From positions 1 through 7,024 of the forward strand of contig JASHXJ010000216.1 in NCBI GenBank assembly GCA_030043595.1: a DNA stretch of 7,024 nt. Direction: 5' to 3'. The notes beneath the pieces were generated by a model that was not told the origin of the DNA, made no database searches, and worked only from the letters and a program-made list of their open reading frames with translations. This document shows positions 1-5,598 of this stretch, piece after piece. This DNA is from Trebonia sp. (GTDB lineage: Bacteria; Actinomycetota; Actinomycetes; Streptosporangiales; Streptosporangiaceae). Both the position numbers and the translations under genes were made by a program. Position 1 is the stretch's first letter; every line of letters starts with the position of its first letter.

Positions 1-441
1 GCGGCGCTGGTGGCGGCCGCTCTCCTGCACGACGTCGCTCACCTGCGCGGCGCCGACCCGTCGGTGGCCGAGCTCAGCGGCCGGGACCTGATGGCGGGCA
101 GCGACAACCGGCACGGCGAGCGGGGCGCGGCGTGGCTGGCCGCCTGGTTCCCGCCGCCGGTGACCGAGCCGGTCCGGCTGCATGTCGCGGCGAAGCGGTA
201 CCTGTGCGCGGTGGAGCCGTCGTACGTCGCGCTGCTGTCGCCGGCCTCGGTGTACACGCTGTCGGTGCAGGGCGGGCCGATGAGCGACGAGGAAGCGCGC
301 GAGTTCGCGGTGCTGCCCTACGCCGCCGACGCGGTGGCGGTCCGTCGCTGGGACGACCAGGCCAAGGACCCGTCGGCCGCGGTACCCGGCTTCAGCCACT
401 TCCGCCCGCTCCTCGACGGGCTCGCGGGCGCCGCGGGCTAG
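1..441 (+). CDS. PhnZ-like HD-domain oxygenase (phosphonate-degradation type), 5' end missing
   Basis: The reading frame is open from base 1 to the TAG at 439-441, giving 146 visible residues; the true start lies upstream. The GTG at 10 falls inside the conserved helix and is not a believable start. Numbering from the first visible codon, an HD motif is at H10-D11 (HDVAH), with H38 in NRHGERGAAWL, H61 and K65 in LHVAAKRYL, and D118 in RRWDD. From memory of PhnZ, whose iron ligands are H34, H58, D59, H80, H104 and D161, the spacings fit: H61 to K65 is 4 and H61 to D118 is 57. The recalled phosphonate-contact residues (H62, K108, S126, R158) would be H14, K65, S83 and R115, all present. The family (mixed-valent di-iron, MIOX-like) oxidatively cleaves hydroxyphosphonates in the cytoplasm, usually with a PhnY/TmpA-type Fe/2-oxoglutarate partner. 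No partner is visible here. Family assignment is firm; the exact substrate is not. Confidence 0.85.
   Translation, partial: AALVAAALLHDVAHLRGADPSVAELSGRDLMAGSDNRHGERGAAWLAAWFPPPVTEPVRLHVAAKRYLCAVEPSYVALLSPASVYTLSVQGGPMSDEEAREFAVLPYAADAVAVRRWDDQAKDPSAAVPGFSHFRPLLDGLAGAAG
438..441. other. Shared CTAG holding both convergent stop codons
   Basis: The palindrome CTAG supplies the + strand TAG (439-441) of the HD-domain gene and the - strand TAG (440-438) of the GAP gene. The two genes therefore overlap tail to tail by four bases. There is no room for a terminator between them, so any transcription stop must lie inside the opposing gene. Confidence 0.9.
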
Positions 442-1112
442 CTGAGCCGGATCAGGGCACTGACGGTCAGGTAGCCGCCAAGGACGAGCGCGATGCCGGC
501 CATGAGCTGGAGGGCGTGCCCGAGCAGCCAGTCCTGGATGCGCTTGAGATGCCTCTTGGTGGCCTCCGGCCGCAGTTCCAGGAAAGCGAACGGGACGATG
601 ATCAGCAGGAACTCGATGATCACGAACACGATGACGGCGACGACCAGCGTGCCGGTCGCGTACTTGCCGGTGATCAGGTGGTGCAGCGCGTCGAGGTAGC
701 TGGCGCCCGGCAGGCCGATCAGCGCGCCGATCAGCATGGCCAGCCCCAGCCGCGGCTCGGCAAGCGCTCGCGCCGCCCAGTTGCCCTTCTTCTCAGGCGG
801 CGCGGTGGCCTCAGCAGCCCGTTCGCGTCGTCCGTGCAGGCGGCCAGTGGCGAGCAGCGCGCCGACGGCCAGCAGGAGCAGGCCGAGTGCCAGGTCCACC
901 GCGGCGCTGGCCTTCTTCTGGGCGCTGATCGCGTCGGCGTGCACGGTCAGCACGTCAAGCAGGCCGACGGCCAGGGCGACGGTCATGCCGCCGAGCAGGA
1001 CGCAGGCGAACATCGCCCGCGGCCGCCTGTTCTCGACCAGCAGCAGGTCCAGGGCCAGCAGCTTGGGGTTGGCCGCCGCCGTGAACGCCAGCGCGAAGAA
1101 CTGGGCGTTCAC
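438..1112 (-). CDS. GAP family (SfLAP-type) multi-pass membrane protein
   Basis: This is an integral membrane protein of the GAP / sulfolipid-1-addressing-protein family (PF11139 as I recognise it), whose studied mycobacterial relatives help export surface lipids. The substrate here is unknown. Counting from the longest possible start (GTG at 1160, 240 residues), about six hydrophobic segments lie near 19-42, 50-71, 85-105, 138-160, 170-194 and 212-236. A charged cytoplasmic-looking loop lies between segments 3 and 4. Family-like stretches are AFTAAANPKLLALDLLLVEN near the N-terminus, LLGGMTVALAVGL, and GLPGASYLDAL. I chose the GTG at 1112 (224 residues) because it places the start just before the first membrane segment, as in relatives, and removes a charged 16-residue leader. 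It has only a weak GGGA upstream. The GTG at 1160 has no well-spaced ribosome site. The gene converges on the HD-domain gene and shares the CTAG at 438-441 with it; it is divergent from the DUF2252 gene. Family call is good, start uncertain. Confidence 0.85.
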   Translation of the reverse strand: MNAQFFALAFTAAANPKLLALDLLLVENRRPRAMFACVLLGGMTVALAVGLLDVLTVHADAISAQKKASAAVDLALGLLLLAVGALLATGRLHGRRERAAEATAPPEKKGNWAARALAEPRLGLAMLIGALIGLPGASYLDALHHLITGKYATGTLVVAVIVFVIIEFLLIIVPFAFLELRPEATKRHLKRIQDWLLGHALQLMAGIALVLGGYLTVSALIRLS

Positions 1113-1160
1113 CGCGTCCCGCTGGGGCCGCGGCCGTTCGTCCGCTGTGCCATGGTCCAC

Positions 1161-1258
1161 GATGCGCCGGACGCCTTGACAGTTAAATCATTCTGAACGG
1201 GTGATGTCTGGGCGGTTACGGCACCACAGGATTCCGGCATCGGCGACACGGTCAGACC
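1161..1258. promoter_or_regulatory. Divergent intergenic control region with AT-rich patch
   Basis: This is the gap between the - strand GAP gene and the + strand DUF2252 gene. Bases 1176-1197 form the most AT-rich stretch outside the lysine-rich coding segment. They include a perfect TTGACA at 1176-1181 on the + strand, a good -35 element. No convincing TAnnnT -10 element follows at 17-18 bp; the sequence there is GGGTGA/GGTGAT. On the - strand, CAGAAT (complement of 1190-1195) is a weak -10 candidate. A promoter in at least one direction is expected from the gene arrangement, but the exact elements are not secured. Confidence 0.4.
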
Positions 1259-1265
1259 AGGAGGT
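1259..1265 (+). promoter_or_regulatory. Ribosome binding site AGGAGGT for the DUF2252 gene
   Basis: AGGAGGT is a near-perfect complement to the 16S rRNA 3' end and lies nine bases from its AGGAGG core to the ATG at 1274. It fixes the start of the DUF2252 protein and suggests efficient translation. It is the strongest such site in the window. Confidence 0.85.
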
Positions 1266-1273
1266 GGGGACCG

Positions 1274-2791
1274 ATGCCAGTGCAGGAGGCGCGGCGCGTG
1301 GCGCACCCGAGCATCGACGAGCGCAGGGCCAGGGGGAGTGAGGCGGCCGGGCTGACGCCTCCGTCGATCCACGCGGGCTGGAAGCCCGCGGACGACCGTC
1401 CCGATCCAGTCGCCTTGCTGGAGGCGCAGAACCTGACCAGGGAGCCCGACCTGGTGCCCGTCCGGCATGGCCGGATGATGGTCTCCCCGTTCACCTTTTA
1501 CCGCGGGGCGGCGAAGGTCATGGCCGCCGACCTGGCCGACACGCCGGTGGCGGGCCTGGACGCCCAGCTGTGCGGTGACGCGCACCTGTCGAACTTCGGC
1601 CTGTTCGCCTCGCCGGAACGACGGCTGCTGTTCGACCTGAACGACTTCGACGAGACGCTGCCCGGGCCGTTCGAGTACGACGTGAAGCGGATGGCGGCGA
1701 GCTTCACGATCGCCGCGCGCAACAACGGGTTCAGTACGTCGGACGCCCGCACGGCCACGATCACGTCGGTGACGGCGTACCGGGAAGCGATCCGCGAGTT
1801 CGCGCAGATGCGGACGCTTGACGTCTGGTACGCAGCGCTGGCGGAAGACGAGATCATGCAGGCGATCCACGGCATGGTGGCCGAGATCAAGGGCGGCGGA
1901 AAAGGGGACAAAGCGGAGAAAGGCAAGAAGGGAAAGAAGGACAAGAAAGATAAGAAGGCAGACGAGAACCCGGAGCGGAGGCAGGCGGAGCGGGGCGCGA
2001 AGACCGCGGAGAAGACCCGCCAGAAGGCGCACACCCGCGACAGCATCCAGGCGCTGTCGAAGCTCGGCGAGCTGGTCGACGGGAAGTACCGGATCGTCAG
2101 CGACCCGCCGGTCATCGTCCCGGTGCGCGAGCTGCACCCTACTTACGGGCTGTCCGCCGAGGAGGCGGACCACGCGATCCGCGAGCAGTTCCGGGCCTAC
2201 CGGGCGACCCTGCAGGACGACCGCAGGCTGCTGCTCGAGCGCTTCGAGATCATCGACGCCGCCCGCAAGGTGGTGGGCGTCGGCAGCGTCGGCACCCGGG
2301 CGTTCATCGTCCTGCTGCAGGGCCGCGACGTCGCGGACCCGCTGTTCCTGCAGATCAAGGAGGCGACGGCCTCGGTGCTCGAGGAACACCTGGGCAAGAG
2401 CAAGTACCGCCAGCACGGCGAGCGGGTCGTCCAGGGCCAGCGGCTGATGCAGGCCGCCAGCGACATCTTCCTCGGCTGGACCAAGGGCCTGGACGTGCGC
2501 CGGAACTTCTACTGGCGCCAGCTTCGCGACATGAAGGGCTCGGCCGAGGTCGAGACGATGATACCGCTCGGGCTAGCCTTCTACGGGCGGATCTGCGGGT
2601 GGACACTGGCCCGGGCGCACGCGCGGTCCGGCGATGCCGTCGCGATCGCCGAGTACCTGGGTCAGACCGACGCGTTCGACGAATCGATCACCGACTTCTC
2701 GCAAGCGTACGCGGACCAGAACGAGCAGGACTACGACGAGTTCGTGACCGCGGTCCGCTCCGGACGCCTCAAGGCGGTCGAGGGCGTCTGA
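1274..2791 (+). CDS. DUF2252 family protein, kinase-like motifs, lysine-rich insert
   Basis: A 505-residue soluble protein of the DUF2252 family (PF10009 as I recognise it), with no signal peptide or membrane segment. Visible motifs in order are CGDAHLSNFG (100-109), FDLNDFDET (120-128), GPFEYDVKRMAAS (131-143), GVGSVGTR (335-342), FLQIKEA (358-364), RVVQGQRLMQAASDIFLGW (384-402) and YWRQLRDMKGS (413-423). D102-x4-N107 followed by D124-F-D126 resembles the catalytic loop and metal-binding motif of aminoglycoside-phosphotransferase-like kinases. G335-x-G-x-x-G340 and K362 resemble the ATP-binding loop and lysine, but they come later in the chain than expected. Residues 206-254 are a low-complexity, lysine-rich segment that I take to be an insertion between conserved blocks. 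The function of the family is not established to my knowledge. The position upstream of GH63 and GlgX genes makes phosphorylation of a sugar or other small molecule a fair guess, no more. The ATG at 1274 is supported by AGGAGGT. Family call is very secure; biochemical role unknown. Confidence 0.93.
   Translation: MPVQEARRVAHPSIDERRARGSEAAGLTPPSIHAGWKPADDRPDPVALLEAQNLTREPDLVPVRHGRMMVSPFTFYRGAAKVMAADLADTPVAGLDAQLCGDAHLSNFGLFASPERRLLFDLNDFDETLPGPFEYDVKRMAASFTIAARNNGFSTSDARTATITSVTAYREAIREFAQMRTLDVWYAALAEDEIMQAIHGMVAEIKGGGKGDKAEKGKKGKKDKKDKKADENPERRQAERGAKTAEKTRQKAHTRDSIQALSKLGELVDGKYRIVSDPPVIVPVRELHPTYGLSAEEADHAIREQFRAYRATLQDDRRLLLERFEIIDAARKVVGVGSVGTRAFIVLLQGRDVADPLFLQIKEATASVLEEHLGKSKYRQHGERVVQGQRLMQAASDIFLGWTKGLDVRRNFYWRQLRDMKGSAEVETMIPLGLAFYGRICGWTLARAHARSGDAVAIAEYLGQTDAFDESITDFSQAYADQNEQDYDEFVTAVRSGRLKAVEGV
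1889..2035 (+). other. Lysine-rich low-complexity insert within the DUF2252 protein
   Basis: Residues 206-254 of the DUF2252 protein. Twelve of the 23 residues at 206-228 are lysine, in KK-G-KK-D-KK-D-KK style steps, followed by a mixed charged stretch rich in Arg, Glu and Lys. The DNA is nearly all purine on the + strand and uses codons scarce elsewhere in the window (AAA four times, plus GGA, GAT, GCA). The frame is intact and family motifs continue on both sides. It is probably a disordered, strongly basic loop. Confidence 0.8.
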
Positions 2792-2898
2792 GCACGGCCC
2801 AGCCCGCGGCGGCATATCACTCCGTCCGGGCGATGCCCGCACGTTCCCGCTGATCCAGCATTACCCCTTGAATCAGGGCACGCACGCACGGGGGGGCG
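2792..2898 (+). other. 107-bp gap between DUF2252 and GH63 genes with weak dyads
   Basis: No gene is visible. A short hairpin, CGGGC-GAT-GCCCG, spans 2827-2839 but has no following T run, so it is at best a weak terminator. Downstream, CTGAT (2850-2854) pairs with ATCAG (2872-2876), and CCCT/AGGG (2865-2868 and 2875-2878) lies inside it. This is a possible operator or chance. I see no good -35/-10 pair. The two genes could be cotranscribed across this gap or separately promoted; the sequence does not decide. Confidence 0.4.
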
Positions 2899-5598
2899 AT
2901 GATGGGGGCCGAAAGCGATCGGGTGGCGGGGTTCGGCAAGCTCGAGGACGGGCTTCGCCAGGCTGGCGACTGGTACCGATGGGGGCCTTACGTCAGCGAG
3001 CGGCAGTGGGGGACGGTGCGGGAGGACTACAGCGCCGACGGCGACGCGTGGGACTACGTGCCGCACGACCACGCCAGGTCCTACACCTACCGGTGGGGCG
3101 AGGAGGGGCTCGCCGGGTTCTGTGACGTCGAGCAGCGGCTCTGCCTTGGCCTCGCATTGTGGAACGGGCGCGATCCGATCCTGAAGGAGCGGGCCTTCGG
3201 GCTGACCGGCGAACAGGGCAACCACGGCGAGGACGTCAAGGAGTACTGGTGGTATCTCGACGCGATCCCGAGCCACGCGTGGAACCGGTGGCGGTACCAC
3301 TACCCGCAGGGCGAGTTCCCGTATCAGGACCTGATCGACGAGAACGCCAGGCGCAACAGGTTCGAGCCTGAATACGAGCTGATGGACACCGGGGCGTTCG
3401 ACGACAACCGGTTCTGGATCGTCGAAGCGCACTACGCCAAGGCCGAGCCGGATGACCTGCTGATGGCGATCTCGGTCACCAACGCGGGCCCGGATGCCGA
3501 CACCGTGCACGTGCTGCCGACGGCCTGGTTCCGCAATACTTGGTCGTGGGAGGTGGACGGGCACCGGCCGGCCATGACAGCGACCAGCGACATATCCGTC
3601 GCGATCGAGCACCCGTTCCTCGGGCAGCTCGAGCTGCTGGCGGACAACGGTCCCGACGGCATGGCGCCGACGGTCCTGTTCTGCGAGAACGAGACGAACA
3701 TGGAACGGCTCTACGGTGCCGAGCCGGTCACGCCGTATCCCAAGGACGGCATCAACGACCACGTGGTCAGCGGGGCGCCCACCGTCAACCCGCAGCGCAC
3801 CGGCACCAAGTGCGCCTTCTGGTACAAGGTCACGGTCCCGCCAGGCCAGACCGTGCGGCTGCGGCTGCGGCTGCGGCCCGCGCAGACGGCGGAAGCCTTC
3901 GGCGAGGCGTTCGACTGGGTGATGGCGGCGCGCAAGGCCGAGGCGGACGAGTTCTACGGGTCGCTGACGCCCGCCCACTGCAGCACCGACGAGGCGATGG
4001 TGATGCGGCAGGCGTTCAGCGGGATGCTGTGGAGCAAGCAGCTGTACTACTACGACGTAATCCGCTGGCTGGATGGCGACCCCACCGAGCCCAGACCGCC
4101 GTACCAGCGCCTGTCCGGACGCAACAACCGCTGGCGCAACTTCGCCGCCCTCGACATCATGTCCATGCCGGACAAGTGGGAGTACCCCTGGTTCGCCGCG
4201 TGGGACATGGCCTTCCACTGCGTGGCGCTCGCGCACCTGGACCCGGCCTTCGCCAAGTACCAGCTGATCCTGCTGTGCCGGGAGTGGTTCCAGCACCCGA
4301 ACGGGCAGCTGCCCGCCTACGAGTGGGACTTCGGCGACGTGAACCCGCCAGTGCAGGCGTGGGCGGCGCTCGAGGTGTTCGCGATCGACGGCGGCCGCGA
4401 CATCGATTTCATCAGCCGGGTCTTCGACAAGCTGCTCGTCAACTTCACGTGGTGGGTCAACAGGGAGGACGCCGAGGGCAACAACCTGTTCGAGGGCGGC
4501 TTCCTCGGCCTGGACAACATCGGCCCGATCGACCGCTCGCACCTGCCGGTGGGCGGCATCCTTGAGCAGTCCGACGCGACCGGCTGGATGGGCTTCTACG
4601 CGGTCGCCATGGGCACCATGGCCGTGATCCTGAACCGGTCCGGCCGGCGGCCGCACCAGGACCTGGCCCTGAAGTTCCTCGAGCACTTCGCCGCGATCAG
4701 CGACGCGCTCGACGACCTCGGGCTGTGGGACGACACCGACGGGTTCTACTACGACCGGCTCAAGACACCAGGCGGCGAGGCCGTGCCGGTCCGGGTCCGG
4801 TCGATGGTGGGCGTCATCCCGGCCCTCGCGGCGGCGGTCATCAGCGAGGGCGACATGCGGCAGTCGCTCGCCCTCGGCAAGCGGTTCGCGGACTTCCTCG
4901 TCCAGCACGAGATGACCGACCGGCAGAAGCTGGCCGAGCGCGGCCTGCTGCGCGGCGAACCCGGCCAGCAGCGCCTGCTGCTCACCCTCTGCGGACCGGA
5001 CCGGCTGGAGCGGCTGCTGGCCAAGCTGTTCGACGAGAACGAGTTCCTGTCACCGCACGGCCTGCGGGCGCTGTCCGCCTATCACCGCGACCATCCCTAT
5101 GAGCTGCAGGTCGAGGGCCTCACGGCGAGCATCGACTACGAGCCGGCCGAGTCCACCACGCCGATGTTCGGGGGCAACTCCAACTGGCGCGGCCCCATCT
5201 GGTTCCCGCTGAACTACCTGATGGTCAGCGTCCTGGAGCGGTACCACCGGTTCTACGGCGATGAGTTCACGATCGAGTACCCCACCGGGTCGGGCCAGCA
5301 GCTGAGCCTGGACAAGGTCGCCGCTGACCTGTCGGACCGGCTGATCTCGATCTTCACCGCGGGCCCGGGCGGGCGGCGGGCCTGCTTCGGCGGCACACAG
5401 CTCATGCAGGCCGACCCGGCCTGGCACGACAACCTGATCTTCAGCGAGTATTTCCATGGCGACAACGGCGCCGCGATCGGCGCCTTCCACCAGACCGGCT
5501 GGACCGGCGTGGTCGCCGACCTCATCCGCCGCCGGTACGGCGCGGTCGAGGCCATCGGCGACGTCGTCCGGCGGATCGGACAGGAGCAGGTTCGATGA
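2899..5598 (+). CDS. GH63-family (MGH1-like) glycoside hydrolase
   Basis: An 899-residue cytoplasmic protein without a signal peptide. The N-terminal part (about 25-270) has the conserved blocks RWGPYVSERQWGTVREDYS (27-45), GNHGEDVKEYW (107-117) and LPTAWFRNTWSW (206-217), probably a beta-sandwich domain. The C-terminal part (about 330-890) is an (alpha/alpha)6 barrel as in GH63 glucosidases and mannosyl/glucosylglycerate hydrolases. It shows YPWFAAWDMAFH (429-440), GFLGLDNIG (534-542), DDTDGFYYD (611-619) and GNSNWRGPIWFPLNY (759-773). The family is inverting, with an Asp acid and a Glu base. D539 and E850 (in FSEYFHGDNG, about 50 residues from the end as I recall for YgjK) are my candidates. 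It is much longer than the single-domain mannosylglycerate hydrolases, so its substrate cannot be assigned. Two adjacent ATGs (2899, 2902) follow a G7 run that is a poor ribosome site; the second is better spaced. It overlaps glgX by four bases, implying cotranscription and a shared glucan or glucoside pathway. Confidence 0.9.
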   Translation: MMGAESDRVAGFGKLEDGLRQAGDWYRWGPYVSERQWGTVREDYSADGDAWDYVPHDHARSYTYRWGEEGLAGFCDVEQRLCLGLALWNGRDPILKERAFGLTGEQGNHGEDVKEYWWYLDAIPSHAWNRWRYHYPQGEFPYQDLIDENARRNRFEPEYELMDTGAFDDNRFWIVEAHYAKAEPDDLLMAISVTNAGPDADTVHVLPTAWFRNTWSWEVDGHRPAMTATSDISVAIEHPFLGQLELLADNGPDGMAPTVLFCENETNMERLYGAEPVTPYPKDGINDHVVSGAPTVNPQRTGTKCAFWYKVTVPPGQTVRLRLRLRPAQTAEAFGEAFDWVMAARKAEADEFYGSLTPAHCSTDEAMVMRQAFSGMLWSKQLYYYDVIRWLDGDPTEPRPPYQRLSGRNNRWRNFAALDIMSMPDKWEYPWFAAWDMAFHCVALAHLDPAFAKYQLILLCREWFQHPNGQLPAYEWDFGDVNPPVQAWAALEVFAIDGGRDIDFISRVFDKLLVNFTWWVNREDAEGNNLFEGGFLGLDNIGPIDRSHLPVGGILEQSDATGWMGFYAVAMGTMAVILNRSGRRPHQDLALKFLEHFAAISDALDDLGLWDDTDGFYYDRLKTPGGEAVPVRVRSMVGVIPALAAAVISEGDMRQSLALGKRFADFLVQHEMTDRQKLAERGLLRGEPGQQRLLLTLCGPDRLERLLAKLFDENEFLSPHGLRALSAYHRDHPYELQVEGLTASIDYEPAESTTPMFGGNSNWRGPIWFPLNYLMVSVLERYHRFYGDEFTIEYPTGSGQQLSLDKVAADLSDRLISIFTAGPGGRRACFGGTQLMQADPAWHDNLIFSEYFHGDNGAAIGAFHQTGWTGVVADLIRRRYGAVEAIGDVVRRIGQEQVR
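5582..5590 (+). promoter_or_regulatory. Ribosome binding site inside the GH63 3' end for glgX
   Basis: AGGAGCAGG lies within the last codons of the GH63 gene. Its AGGAG core sits eight bases before the ATG at 5595. It supports 5595 over the next in-frame ATG at 5604 and fits translational coupling through the ATGA overlap at 5595-5598. Confidence 0.75.

Noticed and set aside
132..1196. 354-codon + strand open frame over the HD and GAP genes
   Set aside because: It spans two convergent genes in a different frame and reads as Arg/Gly/Gln-rich low-complexity protein, a GC-bias shadow.
1372..1390. Perfect 8-bp hairpin CGCGGGCT-GGA-AGCCCGCG inside the DUF2252 gene
   Set aside because: Striking by eye, but in DNA this GC-rich one or two such stems are expected by chance in 7 kb, and it lies within codons 33-39 with no T run or other signal.
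1889..2035. Possible frameshift or foreign insertion in the DUF2252 gene
   Set aside because: The frame is continuous and conserved DUF2252 blocks lie on both sides in the same frame; there are no flanking direct repeats suggesting an inserted element.
1109..2416. 435-codon - strand open frame opposite the DUF2252 gene
   Set aside because: Shadow of the DUF2252 gene, which has clear family motifs and a strong ribosome site; no motif on the opposite strand.
2827..2839. Short hairpin considered as the DUF2252 terminator
   Set aside because: Only five base pairs and no following T tract; too weak to call a terminator, so it is mentioned only in the description of the gap.
3855..3876. Three tandem copies of GCGGCT in the GH63 gene
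   Set aside because: They encode an alternating Arg-Leu beta strand (RLRLRLR) in frame; a minor simple repeat with no sign of mobile or regulatory function.
2731..4908. 725-codon open frame on the - strand opposite the GH63 gene
   Set aside because: It mirrors a GC-biased coding gene; the translation is rich in Arg, Val, His and Pro with no recognisable motif, while the + strand frame is full of GH63 motifs.
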